DNA from: Zeugodacus cucurbitae
Lineage: Eukaryota > Arthropoda > Insecta > Diptera > Tephritidae
Assembly (NCBI RefSeq): GCF_028554725.1
Contig: NC_071671.1
Location: forward strand, 50,552,001 to 50,616,000
Direction: 5' to 3'
Length of the DNA: 64,000 nucleotides
The position numbers and the translations under genes were made by a program. Below, one piece after another: positions 23,131 to 34,978 of the stretch. A model generated the notes under the pieces. The model saw only the letters and a list, made by a program, of their open reading frames with translations. It searched no databases and had not been told where the DNA came from. Positions within the stretch are counted from its first letter, which is position 1. Every line of letters starts with the position of its first letter.

Positions 23131-25140
23131 TATTAATAATTGTAATTGTCACAGCTCTTTTCCATACACCTCTTTATAACAAATCCCTTCCGTTTTATTG
23201 TTATTATTAGCAAGCAATTTAGAATTACATACACCTATCATATCGTTCTTTGCCTTTGCTTTTCCAAGTTTCGAAATAATTTAAGTTTTCACACTTGGGC
23301 ATTGAACTTGGGCTCTCGAACTAAATACAAACTATACAAAACCCGACACAATCAATTTTAGATACGAGAACGGACATTATTAAATTCAGAGTTGCCACTT
23401 AAAAAAAAAATAATTTTTTATCAAATACAATTTGTTGAATTTTTGTTTGAATGAATTAAGGTAAACAGTTAAAGAGGAATGGTAACTTTTTTAAGGTATA
23501 AATCAAGAATTTTAATTCTCACCAAAGATTGCAATCATATTTGGTTTTATCATTAAATTATTTACTACAAACAGACAGACTTCAAACGTTTACTTAGTCT
23601 ATGGAAAAGACACTGAACTCGATAGAGTCTCAATTCACAGATTTAAAATGAAATTTACTTTCTGAAAAGTTCCAAGTTGGCCAGCAGATTTTTTCACAAA
23701 TTTTATATCTTTTTTTTTGCGAAATGGCAACCCAGCTGCCCGCCTATTTGTCGTCCTTTGCGCAACAATGTGCAGCTGTAATTTCATTCGCATCGGCGGT
23801 CGAGCGGTTAACCGTAATATAGCGCCAATTATTTAACGCACACATGCATAATTAAAATGCTAGCGAACAAACATGTTGTGTTCAGCTGAAAATGCAGCCA
23901 AAGGAAAGCCGCAGCAAATACAGTGACAGTAAACTACGAGCACAAAAGCAACAAAAACAGCAACAAGTATGTATGCAACGTTGCAGCAAAATCAACAATT
24001 ATTCACATACATACATATCTACATTGCAGGCATATGTGGGTATGAGGCCTAAGGGCAAAAATTATCTATAGCAAAAAGTGACCTCACACGAAAGTCATGG
24101 CGGGAAGCTTTGAATTGATGAAAAACATTTTTTTTTAATTTTAGTCACTAAAGTACATCTGAAGATGGGGAATCAGGACATGCTGAACCCCTCTAGTATG
24201 GTTTTAGGAAGAAGTAAAAACTCTTCCTAAGAATGCATAGGCCTTATCTGCTATTTTTAAACTAAATTGTAGATTTCTCTTTGATTCACATTCCTATTCA
24301 GCGTAGTAGTTTTCCAAATTATCACCAAATCAACAAGAATTCATCATACGATATTTCCCTTAATTTCCTACTCGGCATGCAGACACTCAATTGTCGCCAG
24401 AACATTCCAACCAACCAATCTTCATAGTGGCCGTAGGCAGCAACAATATTGAGTATCCGCAATATTACAGAGGTGTCGGAGGTGCAAAAGCTTCAATTAA
24501 AGTTGTACCCACATAACACCGTACTAATTTCAGACGTGTTCGGTCTGTTTATGTGCCGAGAACTGCGCTCCGGCGGGCAAACAAATCGGCAGATACGTGA
24601 CACTATATATGCTTACATATGTGTAGGTAGATAGGTATGTGCATATTCAGCAGGTAATAATAGTGCTATGTTACGACAAGCCTAGCAGCAATATCAATAT
24701 GCTTAAATACAGAGTGCGAGTATAATGTGACAGAGAGGCATTGGTCAGTTGCAGTGCTTATTCATTTAACATAATTAAGCATTTTCAAATATTTATTTGC
24801 AATTTTTGGCAACAAACATTAAATTTTAGGAATGACATGAATACTTATCGATATACAGTGTTATCGAATATTTTCTATTTTTTGTAGTTCAGATACAGAA
24901 ATCACCAGTTAGGTGTTTAATACATTTTCGTAATTACAAATAATGATTTTTTGTTGCGTTTTAATTAAATTATGGATTTAAGTATTGATTGTGTTCAAAA
25001 TTTCGAGTCCATAAAATTTATCGAAGATGAAAATGTCAATCAATGCTTGATCTGGCATCGATATTTAACTTTTTAGTTTCGAAAATACTCATTTTGAAGA
25101 AGAAAGAACTGGAAATGACATATTACTGCTATTCTGAACT
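23131..25140. other. 2-kb AT-rich non-coding interval
   Basis: No homologous ORF or clear repeat is seen. A slightly less AT-rich patch lies at about 23.75-24.05 kb, with CAA/GCA-rich strings (GCAACAAAAACAGCAACAAG). No function can be assigned. Confidence 0.45.
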
Positions 25141-25978
25141 CAATTCCGAACTCCAAAAACACTTAAAGTACCATAACTAAGCCATAAATAAAGCTATAGA
25201 AATAAAATTTGGTACAAAGGATTGGAAGGGGCATATTTGGACGTAATTTTTTTGGGAAAGTGGGCATGTTCCCGCCCCCTACTAAGTTTTTTTGTACATA
25301 TCTCGTAAACTACTAAAGCTATATCAACGAAATTCTCAGGAGTCGTTTTTTCAGATATTTCTTTATATAGTCCAAAAATGGAGGATATCGGATTATAACC
25401 ACGCCCACCTCCCATACAAAGGTTATGTTGAAAACGACTAAAAATGCTTTAATTCTGTAAGAGAAAACACCAGAAACTCTAAATTTCATTATAAAGAGGG
25501 TACAGAAGGGGTCCACACAAATTGGTATACAAAATTTTAAGTGGGTGTGACTCCACCCACTTATGGGTCATAAACCATATCTCCGAAACTACTCGACCAA
25601 TATCTATGAAATTTGGTTTGTAAAATTTTCCTTGCATCTCAATAATATGTTGTGAAAATAGGCCAAATCGGTTCACAACCACGCCTACTTCCTATACACC
25701 AGAACTTTGAAGTCGATCTGAATCGTTTACTTTACAATACATAAAGTGAGCACTAGGGAAGATATCGGAGAACTGTGCATAAATACTGCACTTATAGTGT
25801 GGCATGAGGACCTCGGTGTTTCTAACCTAATATTAGGGTTTCCAACTTTCAATGGACTTTATACCATATATATGAAGAATATGTGGGTCAAATTGTCTAT
25901 TATATAATATTGAATAAATAAATTGCGAGAGTATAAAATGTTCGGTTACCCCCGAACTTAGCCCTTCTTTACTTGCTT
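25141..25978 (-). repeat. AGTAAGG dispersed repeat, 3'-truncated copy in reverse (copy C)
   Basis: On the plus strand it ends TTGCGAGAGTATAAAATG, then TTCGGTTACCCCCGAA and CTTAGCCCTTCTTTACTTG, the reverse complement of the repeat start. The interior matches copies A and D in order (TAACCACGCCCACCTCCCAT, CACTTATGGGTCATAAACCA). It is cut off at about 25141 before the GGACAGAC tract. Confidence 0.75.
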
Positions 25979-26208
25979 AGGTTAGATTCATTTCAAATTA
26001 TCGAAACTGTACAACGTGTACAGCAGAACTTAATTTCTGGATGATATGAATAAATTTGGGATTAATCACCTACATATAGTATACATACATGTTATACATA
26101 GCAGCATGATCGTAACTTTTCGGAATCTCCATAGACCTATTGGCAGAATGTTAATCTTACACATATTTTATATCTAAATTCAACTTATCTCAAAAATTTT
26201 CATACTTA

Positions 26209-27125
26209 TGCCGGTATTCTGCGAGCAGTCTCAAGTCTCTAATAGAGACGAATCTGTGGTGTAATCTCTATAGTGACTTTTTGGTATTCTGGCGAGTTTG
26301 TCTCATCTCTATTTGAGCAATATCAGTCTCTAATTTGTGATGTGCTTTAAACCAGGTCACAGAAAAACAAGAGCACAATAATGGTTGATGCAATTGGCCT
26401 AATATATATTATAATGAAGAAAAAAACGAGAAGAAGAGAGGTAATGTATTAATATTTGTAATTTTGCAATAATGGATAACAAAGTACCTATGTTTTAGCT
26501 ACACTCGTAGGCGCAATCTGGCTATTTTGCGCAACAAGGAAGATCACTTTTTATATGAAGAAAATACGTTTAGGAAATTCTTTCGATTTCCAAAACACAA
26601 ATATGTAGGTATATATATATCCAAAATCTAAAATATATAATAATCATAAAATAATGAATTTGTATTTTTTACAATTATTTACCTTCGATTGCCATTATGC
26701 TCAAATGTAAGGATGAGAACATGTGTTAGTCGATTGTTAGGTTGTTAACATTTTTCATATTTACTTAACAATTGATTCAGATAAAATGCATATATTACGC
26801 ATTTATTATAAACTATTTCAGTATTATTTTCATTAATAGTATTATCCAATTATTTACAAGAAATTTTTCTGCTGAAATTTGGTAAAAAAAAAACTAATTG
26901 CGTGCAATCAATTCATAAAGTATCATTGTGAACATGCACTCATCTCTAATCAACTAAAATAAACAGCTGATAGCTTGCTTTTCTTTTCACCACACTATTT
27001 GGTGAACTTTTTTGAGACTGTATCAGCCAGAATACCAAAATGATACTTCCTGACTAACAGGGTCGCCAGTTCGCAATTGTGACAAATAAAGACATGAGAC
27101 AAATGTGACAAGCAGAATACCGGCA
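26209..27125. mobile_element. PIF/Harbinger-type remnant with TTA target duplications
   Basis: The 917-bp segment begins TGCCGGTATTCTGC and ends GCAGAATACCGGCA, a perfect 14-bp terminal inverted repeat. TTA flanks it on both sides (26206-26208 and 27126-27128), the 3-bp TWA duplication expected of PIF/Harbinger elements. The interior keeps a short stretch resembling the N-terminal part of the Harbinger transposase. Most of the transposase is gone, so it is non-autonomous. Confidence 0.82.
26500..26610 (+). pseudogene. Harbinger transposase N-terminal fragment
   Basis: The plus-strand frame from 26500 reads YTRRRNLAILRNKEDHF then LYEENTFRKFFRFPKHKY, resembling the start of HARBI1-like nucleases (basic start, then a FxxxFRFP-like helix). 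A short upstream frame (MKKKTRRRE, near 26415-26440) precedes it. A GT...AG separation is visible but the joined phase is not clean. No catalytic DDE residues remain. Confidence 0.55.
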
Positions 27126-27128
27126 TTA

Positions 27129-28019
27129 ATGTTACTCATACGACATAACATTTTTAATTTGCAAAATTTTATTAATTTCGCTATAAGATTTTGCACGCTC
27201 AAGATACAATTTAAATAAAAAATAATAATTAAACTATTCTATATCAATGCTTGTGGGATAACCCACATTATCAAAAATTTCAGAGAATTTACCCACAATA
27301 TCAAAATTAAATATCCTCTCACAATCGTTGATTGAACGTACGTTGTCAAGTCAATGCATTTGCTCCGTAACGAAGTCATTATACCTTAGTACCATGTACT
27401 AAACTAATTGCCACAATAATAGAAACAAAGTGCAAGTAATATTTTTAGACATTTGTGCGCCAAGGCCGCCTTTTGCATTGAACACCAAGTACGCCTACCT
27501 TAGCCCATTGAATGCCGGCAACAAAAAAACGAAAAAAAAAGGATTTCGTATTATATAATTTTAGTTATAATTTAACAGTGAGCTGCTATAATAACCTTCT
27601 TTTGAATGCTTACCCAGATGAATTACGATTTGACTTGAAGGTAAAAAGTTACTCATACGCACTGGTACACACGCTTTGGATATAGATTCCAATTTCATTA
27701 TTTCGCTCAATTATAAAAATGTGTAAATTTTGTTTAATTATTTAATTCTGTGAAAAATATAAAACATTTCACAATAAGTTCATATACATTTTTTTATATT
27801 ATATTATATATAAATGGTTTAATGATAAAAAATATTGAATGTGTACTTCGATTAATCAGGAAATAAGTGGATTTATGAATTAAAAAATTATTTAGTTACA
27901 CTATCATCCTCTACATTTTTAGAACGCAATGAAAGTGCCGTACACAGTAATGCTTTTATGCTCAAAGAAAGAGTACTATTCTCATTAGTCTTGTCAATAA
28001 TAGATGCATCTAGGCTGAA
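27129..28019. other. AT-rich non-coding interval
   Basis: No coding homology was found. It holds two of the four TTACTCATACG motifs discussed in the findings (27132 and 27649). Confidence 0.45.
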
Positions 28020-28320
28020 TTGATTCTAGAACGTCTTTCAGGGTTGATATTAGTATGAATTGAACTTCAGATTCTCAATTAAACGGAGTTGTACTCGACT
28101 TTAAACAGGCCATATTTCATATTAATCGTGTTTTGATGAACCAAGATCTTCAACAACGTTGATTAGGCAGAAAAAAATGTATGGTTCGTGCTGAGAATGA
28201 TGAACAAGAAAAACCAAAATTGTTGGTTGATCAGTATTGATTCTAGGACGTATTTTAAGGTTGATATAAATATCGATTTTATCTCTTACTCTCAATTAGA
28301 TGGAGTTATACTCGATTTTA
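28020..28320. repeat. imperfect direct repeat of about 85 bp separated by about 130 bp
   Basis: Copy one (28020-28104) and copy two (28237-28320) share TTGATTCTAG, an ACGT-TTT-AGG segment, GGTTGATAT, TCTCAATTA, GGAGTT and ACTCGA in the same order. The flanking element is not recognised. It is probably an internal duplication of a decayed repeat. Confidence 0.65.
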
Positions 28321-28708
28321 TGTACACATTTTTGGATAAACTGAAAACATAGTATGTTGAGCGTGTACTGTCGAGAGGAAAAATCTTGAATAATGACGAA
28401 GTTATAGCCAATAAAATGGAGTAGGCCAAAGTGCGTATTGCGAGTACTAAAATTTTAAACTCGATTATCTCGAAACTGTATTTTTAGAAACTGTTCAACC
28501 TGTACCGGCTAAATTTTTGTTTCGTCGTAAAAAGACCTTTTTTCATGATTTTTTTTAGAAAAAATTATTGCTGTAGGTTTATTTTACTTATTATTATATG
28601 AAAGTACAACATTTGAAGGATAATTAAAAAAAATTGTATCGAAAAATAGCGAGGAATAACGGATTTATCGTCGATCTCTGCAGGCACCTCGAAAAGAAGT
28701 TGTTGTGC

Positions 28709-29019
28709 GGTGACCAGCCTACAGCATCACTGGATCATCCGAAACCAAAAAGTCAAAATGCTTTCTTTAGTTTATTAGTTTATCTTTCAATTGACGTCGA
28801 GTTCTTTTTTAATTTTTCAATTTTTCAATTTTTGGTACCATTTTCAAGCCAAATTGACGATTTTAGACGAAAAAATCGACCTATTTGTTATTGTAAAATT
28901 GTTAGTAATTAAAATTTTTGGAAAAACTCGACGTCATTCGAGAACATATATATATGTAGAATATTTGTTCAAAATTTGAAAACCTTCGATGCAGTAGTTT
29001 TTTCTGTTGGCTGGTCACC
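28709..29019. repeat. large imperfect inverted repeat (foldback-like)
   Basis: The outer arms GGTGACCAGCC (28709-28719) and GGCTGGTCACC (29009-29019) are perfect complements. Further in, GACGTCGAGTTCTTTTTT (about 28793) faces GGAAAAACTCGACGTC (about 28920). Intermediate stretches match imperfectly, such as ACAGCATCACTGGATCAT against its counterpart on the other arm. The whole 311 bp could fold into one long stem. It carries no recognisable transposase. Confidence 0.7.
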
Positions 29020-30554
29020 GACTTTAAAAATTACATATTTGGGAAAATCGTTTCAAAGTTTTGTACACTCAGCGCAGGTAGCTGGAGGTACCGTTATTCA
29101 ACCTGCTGTAACTTCGTTAGTTTTTCTCCGAATGACCTAAAACTTGCACACAATATTCTTGAGATGTTGATGGTTCAGAAAAAAAAAATAAAAAAAAAGT
29201 TGCCCACAACATTCGCTGAAAAGAAAGGGAAAAATGATTGCTTAAGGACTGCTTTCATCAGCGGTAAACCCGAAGTTATGCAAATAAAAATAGAAACAAA
29301 GTGCAATAAGAGCGTTTCCATATACAAATATACATATAAACACACATACATGTACAATGAGTGTCGTACAACAATGGCAACGAATGCGCGAACAACAACG
29401 GTTTGTCACGAAGAATAAACACTTCGTGCTGTTGTTGAGAGACTCGGAATTAGGTGCGATTTCTGCAATTGTATACACGCATAGCGCATGCAATCGGGCG
29501 GACACAATGATTTCACAAACAAATTTCATACATACAAATTTATATGTATATGTATATCTGTTTATATATATGTAAATATGTATTGAAAAATATATATAAT
29601 TTGTATTTGTGAAAAATATGCGATTCGATTTGCTGAAAAATATGAAGCGCACAGTTGTTAAAGCGACGAATAAGACTAATTGGACTCACACTTAACAGTA
29701 AGCCATTGTGCAAATACGAAGAAAAGCGTTGACAGAAGTATATTTAGTTTCTTATATATAATAAATTTATTTAATAGCAAACAATTTAAAGTTTACCCGC
29801 TGCCACCAAGCGCGTGTGAAACTCCTTTTTTTTTTGGAAGTACCGTTAATTATATGCACAGACACATAATTGATTAAATTATCAAAAATATTTGAAATGC
29901 ACGTACGAACCCTTTCTTTCATTTAAACCAAACACCATCACAACAAGAACAACAACGTAAGCAACATGTTGACATGAATTAATTAAGTTCGGTGATAACA
30001 AAACCAACACCAACAACAACAACAATAGCAAATAAAAATTGCACATACCTTTCTTATGACCGCAATGACGCCACAGTGCTAGAAGATACACAAACAGTTA
30101 TATTTACATAGATATGTGTGCACATACATTCACATAGATACACCCTAACACAGTTAGTTATGTGCTGACCAACACTGCCATCGCGCAAATAATTGCCAGC
30201 TGTAATGTATGTGTATTTTTTATTGTTGTTGTTGGTTGCACTCTTCTACGCCCACATGCATTGGCCGTTCATTTCCGTTATTTTTCTGCGTATTTACTTT
30301 CAATTTTAATTTAATGCCTCTACATAGCCTTATGGCTGATTCACACTTCACATCTTTATATTCAAAAAATACTTATAAATACTCGTATATACTATACCTA
30401 TATCGTATATACCTATGTATGTAAATACATTGCATTTGGATATATCAAAAAATAATTTGAAAATGCGTGGAATTAGTGCGAAAATCTTACTTATTCTTAG
30501 TTGTTGCTGTTGTTAACAACATAACATAACCTAAAATATCCACTTCTCAGTATA
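29020..30554. other. AT-rich non-coding interval
   Basis: No homologous coding sequence was found. The first part (29040-29240) contains poly-A runs (AAAAAAAAATAAAAAAAAAG) suggestive of an old retroposon tail. The rest has CAACAACAAC and CATATACATA tracts. Confidence 0.45.
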
Positions 30555-30980
30555 CGAGATGTGTTCAAAAAATAACGGGAATTTTCGTTTCGAACAAAAA
30601 ATATTTGTTAATTTCTCTACATTAATGTTGTTGCCTTTAAAATAGGCGCCATTCGAAAGTATGCACTTATGGCAGCGCTTCTTCGAGAAACCCTCCTCAA
30701 ACTCGATTTTTGATACAGCTGGCTCTTTCAGCGATTTCTCTCGTAGGCTTGCAAAACGACGGCTCTTCAAGACTCTCTTTATTTTTGGAAATAGGAAAAA
30801 GTCATACGGTGTCATGTCTGGCGAATATGTATAATGGGGCATCGTTACGGTATAGTTTTTGGCTAAAAATACACGAGCAAGTAATGTGTGTGATGTAAGC
30901 AATAAATACAGCTGAAAATTTGATAGCACTTCGGAAGCAATTTTAAATTTTACACGTCCTGTTATTTTTTGACCACAACG
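30555..30980 (-). mobile_element. short mariner-type element with both ends (mariner copy 2)
   Basis: The left end CGAGATGTGTTCAAAAAATA and the right end CTGTTATTTTTTGACCACAACG are imperfect inverted repeats, each next to TA (30553-30554 and 30981-30982). The minus strand still reads as a partial transposase: LARVFLAKN, then MPHYTYSPDMTPYDFFLFPK, the mariner (H)PPYSPDLAPxDFxLF motif carrying the third catalytic aspartate, ending near NINVEK. Only the C-terminal third is present. At 426 bp it is a deletion derivative. Confidence 0.82.
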
Positions 30981-30982
30981 TA

Positions 30983-32186
30983 AGTTTCCATAAGATTCAA
31001 TGACACTTTCCATGTAACATGATTTTAAATTTCATAAAAGTTGGGTTAGATACGATCAAGTTTCTCTTCTTTGGTCTGATGTAGTCAGTGATGTTATCTG
31101 ACAAATGGTTTCAATTTAAAGTCGACTCCGAACAACTAATGGATTTTAAAAGACTAAAAACTCCTTCAACTTGAAAAATATTTTAGGTGATTCTCCAGAA
31201 GAATTGTATCTTAAATAAAATATAATATTTTATAGATAGATATTATAGGTAGATCTTAAATAAATTTACATTAAAAAAAAAATAAACAAATAATTCCTAA
31301 TAGACTTCAGTTAAATAATCTCAGCAGAAATAATATAATAACTCAGAGGTTATTTATTTAATTAAAACCTTTGGCCGTTCGTCATACTTCATACATAGAT
31401 TAGGTTACTCATACGCCGTGTATGTCAATGTTCACAGAGAGACCATTAATTATAACACTAACGAATCTCAAAATATCAAATTAAATAAAATTCTTTAATA
31501 TCTTAATATTTCACTATAAAATTCAAAATGTTATTAAATTATATATTATTGTTTAATATGGATATTTGATTTTTGTTAATACATAATTAAAAATATCAAT
31601 TTCTGATATTTTTACTGATATTGATATTTTTCTTTTGTTCATTGAATAATTAAAATATTATTATTTAAATTTTTCAGGCTACATCCACTGGATTGAACGC
31701 GAAAGACTACATGGAACATAGACATACATATGTATGTAAAGAATAATTTTTAATGCAAAGTATTTTTTTAGTGTAATTAATATGCTTCAATTCAGTTGGT
31801 ATTGAAAGTGAACAAGTGGAAAGAGTGTTTGAACTATTTTTAATAAGGAAAGTGTTAAAAATCTACAAAAAATCCATACATATCGAATTAAACGTTTTTT
31901 GTGCGGTGTTTCAATAAAATAGTGAATGCTTTAACACTCAAGCACAAATACAAGCATAAATGTGTACAGATAAGTGAATACAGTGTGCGCATTTGCGTCA
32001 AAGGTTATGAAACTTGAACGGCCACGCGTATTCTTGGGTTACTAACACGCTGTTTATGTTGTTATTGCTTGAGAATACACGTAGTTAACAAGTCTTCCTC
32101 CACACACCTTTTGACAATGCATAATGAACCGAGTGAAATATGATTATTTAATGAATACATTACAAATGCTTCGAACGCAACGAATA
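30983..32186. other. AT-rich non-coding interval
   Basis: Nothing recognised apart from a TTACTCATACG motif at 31405 and a related TTACTAACACGC at 32039. Confidence 0.45.
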
Positions 32187-32809
32187 TCTATACTAATATT
32201 ATAAAGCTGGAAAGTTTGTTTGTTTGTTTGTTTGAACGCGCTAATCTCCGAAACTACTGGTTCGAATTGAATAATTCTTTTTGTGTTGGATAGTCCATTT
32301 ATCGAGGAAGGCTAAAGGCTATATAGCATCAAACTGCGACCAATAGGAGCGAAACAGTGGTAAATGTGTAAAAAACGGGGGAAATTATTTATCTTTGAGG
32401 GCTTCCGTTCCTTGCGCTGCGAAAGCGGTTCAAGATACACAAAAGTTATGTATGAAAGAATTATTTCTCTTTTAATGATCTAAAAAAAATCCGTGAGTAC
32501 CGTTTTTGTGATAATTAATTTGGTCGAAATTATTTGTTAGAGTCGTATTAACATAATAATATTAATATTTATCCAATATAGTATGAATTTGAAAATGCTA
32601 GAATTCATATTTTATATTCCTGTTGTACCCTCTGCGAGGACTTTCAAAAAAGATGAAATGTGACAAGTGCTCTGGGAAAGTGAAGATGGGCTAGATTTTG
32701 ATGATGGTAATAGTCTATCGGAGCCAGATTATGATGTAAACATGGAAGATATTTTGTCTTAGCTGGATATGATGATATTTTATATACAGTTATTATATAT
32801 TTTATGATG

Positions 32810-32857
<48 letters not shown>

Positions 32858-33493
32858 TTTCTTTTATACATTTTGTATATATTTTATAGTAATAAAGAGG
32901 AATGATTTGTATCTATGTTTGTAATGAATAAACTCAAAAACTCCCCTGTCGACTTCAAAAATTCTTTCACCATTGGAAAGCTACATTCATCCCGAGTAAC
33001 ATAGGCTATATTTATTGCTAGAATCTCAACTTTCTTGAAATAGTTTGCATATGAGGGCAACAAAAAGACTCCGTGATGGAGAATCTTAACCTGAAACTGA
33101 AAATCGTCTTGCAAGTCATTCTCTTCGCATCGCAATCGCGTACCAGAGAGTCGAGTAACGAGTGTTCGCAGCTGCTTGCGTATGCAGGGGCTTGAAGAAC
33201 AATTTATTAGAAATATACAAATTCACAATAGGGAGTCGAACTCTGTGCGTTCCCAACGCCTTCAAAATCAGAGAGAAAGACAATCGTCATCAAAGCCTAG
33301 AGGTCATAATCAAATTTTAGCTCATTGCAAATAAAATATAATTTGATGTTCAAATTTTCCTCATTTTTTTTTAACCCACGAATGAAACTGCAAAGTACAA
33401 ACATATGTATCGGAGAGTATGTATAAATGCGTAAAAACTTATAACTTTTGAATTGTTTGATTAAGCCCGTGCGAAGCCGGAGTGGTCTGCTAG
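32187..33493 (+). mobile_element. Helitron, apparently composite, non-autonomous
   Basis: It starts TCTATACTAATATTATAAAG directly after A (32186). It ends in GCCCGTGCGAAGCCGGAGTG and GTCTGCTAG, followed by T (33494), so the ends obey the Helitron 5'-TC...CTAG-3' rule with A/T host dinucleotide. The GC-rich 3' hairpin-like stretch precedes CTAG as usual. A second Helitron-like start, TAATAAAGAGGAATGATTTG, lies near 32889 just after an (AT)n tract. The interval therefore looks like one Helitron head joined to a complete shorter one. No Rep/helicase ORF is present. Confidence 0.8.
32812..32852. repeat. (AT)n microsatellite at the junction inside the Helitron
   Basis: An unbroken run of roughly 20 AT units. 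It lies where the two Helitron-like segments meet. Confidence 0.9.
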
Positions 33494-33744
33494 TACATAT
33501 ATAAAATAAGAAATAATTTCGAATAATCGTGTGAACCTTAAGCGTTTATTTCATTTTGATAATACTAGAGATAGTGGTGCCACCTGTTTAGAATGTTGCG
33601 ATTCCTGAATTAAGCAAGCATAATTAAACAAAAAAATTAATTTAATAGGTAATGGTATAAAAAAAAATAAATTAAAAATTTTATTATAATAAAAATTAGA
33701 TAGCGTTATCACCTTAAAGATATTGGGAATGTAGCATTTGTTTA

Positions 33745-34148
33745 TTTCGTAAGTGTCCAAAAAATAATGCAAGTTAATCTGGTAGACCAAAATGCCACGC
33801 ATAGACCAGTTTTGGTCCTTTGCGATACCAGATGGAGTTCCCTCACGTAGTTAATGAGGAGTAATCATCTTTTAGGATGCCGAATTTCAAATGGATATGT
33901 GGTTTCACTAACAAAATCTTTTCCAGATTATCCCAATGCGAATGCTGAAGCCTTTGCCTTGTTAATGAAGGACAAGCACACATAAGAGATGCTCCATTGT
34001 TTCTCTGGTGCCTTGCTCTTGACCTTTCCTGCAGTCTTCGCGATCTATCAGCCCCCTCTTGTTGACATGCGCCGTCACCATACAATGAGCAGTGAGTATG
34101 CCGACCATGTTTCTTTCTATCGAGCGTCAGTAGAAGTCTCGTACACAT
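33745..34148 (-). pseudogene. C-terminal fragment of a non-LTR retrotransposon (I/R1/jockey group)
   Basis: The minus strand reads NMVGILTAHCMVTAHVNKRG, then LIDREDCRKGQEQGTRETME and HLLC; after a +1 shift it continues in another frame as CPSLTRQRLQHSHWDNLEKI. The C-x-x-C...H...C pattern with LTRQRLQ is typical of the region after the RT/RNase H of I/R1-like elements. The break lies in TGTGTGCTTGTCC, where one extra base appears. Downstream sequence (33770-33840) looks like the element's 3' untranslated part. Confidence 0.65.
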
Positions 34149-34526
34149 AGCTTTTGCGGTTTTTCATACTGGTATATTCTTCCAAAAAATTTTACCAAGT
34201 TTCTAAGTCTAAGCTTTAAGTCTAAACTATAAAAATTAAGAAAATACCTTAAACCTTATTCATATATGTATAGGGATACCATCTTTATATGAAAAAAAAA
34301 AATTATATAATTATGCAAATAAAGATAAAATTAATTAACAAAATCGAGCTTACGCAGCAAACTCTCTTAAATTGTACAAAAAACGACAGGGTCGCCATCA
34401 TGCATAAAAATTATAATCGGAGAGTTTATATAATTTGCCATTATTATTTATTTTTAAATTTAGCGGCCTAAAAATTTACCAATACAGAGACAAAATTTGA
34501 AATATATTAAATATATATTATCATCA

Positions 34527-34812
34527 AACCGCTCCGGCTTCGCACGAGTTTAAACAAACATTTCAAAAGATACAAGTTTTTACATACACATATGCACACA
34601 CGATTATGTTCAGCAAGCAAAGAGAATGACTTGCAAGACGTCAGTTTCAGAAAGTTGAGATTCTAGCAATAAATATAGCCCATGTTACTCGGGGTGAATG
34701 TAGCTTTCCAATGGTGAAAGAATTTTTGAAATCGGCACAGTAGTTTTTGAGTTTATTCATTACAAACATACATACAAACATTTCCTCTTTATAATAGTAA
34801 GTATATGTAGAT
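34527..34812 (-). mobile_element. short non-autonomous Helitron, reverse orientation
   Basis: Read on the minus strand it begins ATCTACATATACTTACTATT then ATAAAGAGGAAATGTTTGTA (a decayed TC...TATAATATTA start). It continues GTAATGAATAAACTCAAAAA and ends TAAACTCGTGCGAAGCCGGA then GCGGTTTG, where CTAGT has been lost. The body matches 32889-33480 of the composite Helitron but lacks its middle. It is about 285 bp. Confidence 0.72.
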
Positions 34813-34978
34813 ATATATTTATTGCAGGTAAAGAGTTGCCATATTTCGCAAGAGCTTAAATCGAAAAAATATGGTAGTAATATTTTATAAAATTGTACAA
34901 ATCGATATCAAATTATAGAGATTTATATGATATTTTGGATCTGTTGAATATAGAGACTTGACAAACATTCAAAAAATT

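Noticed and set aside
33843..34148. 101-codon frame as a host gene
   Set aside because: It matches the non-LTR terminal region only when two frames are read together; it is a retrotransposon relic.
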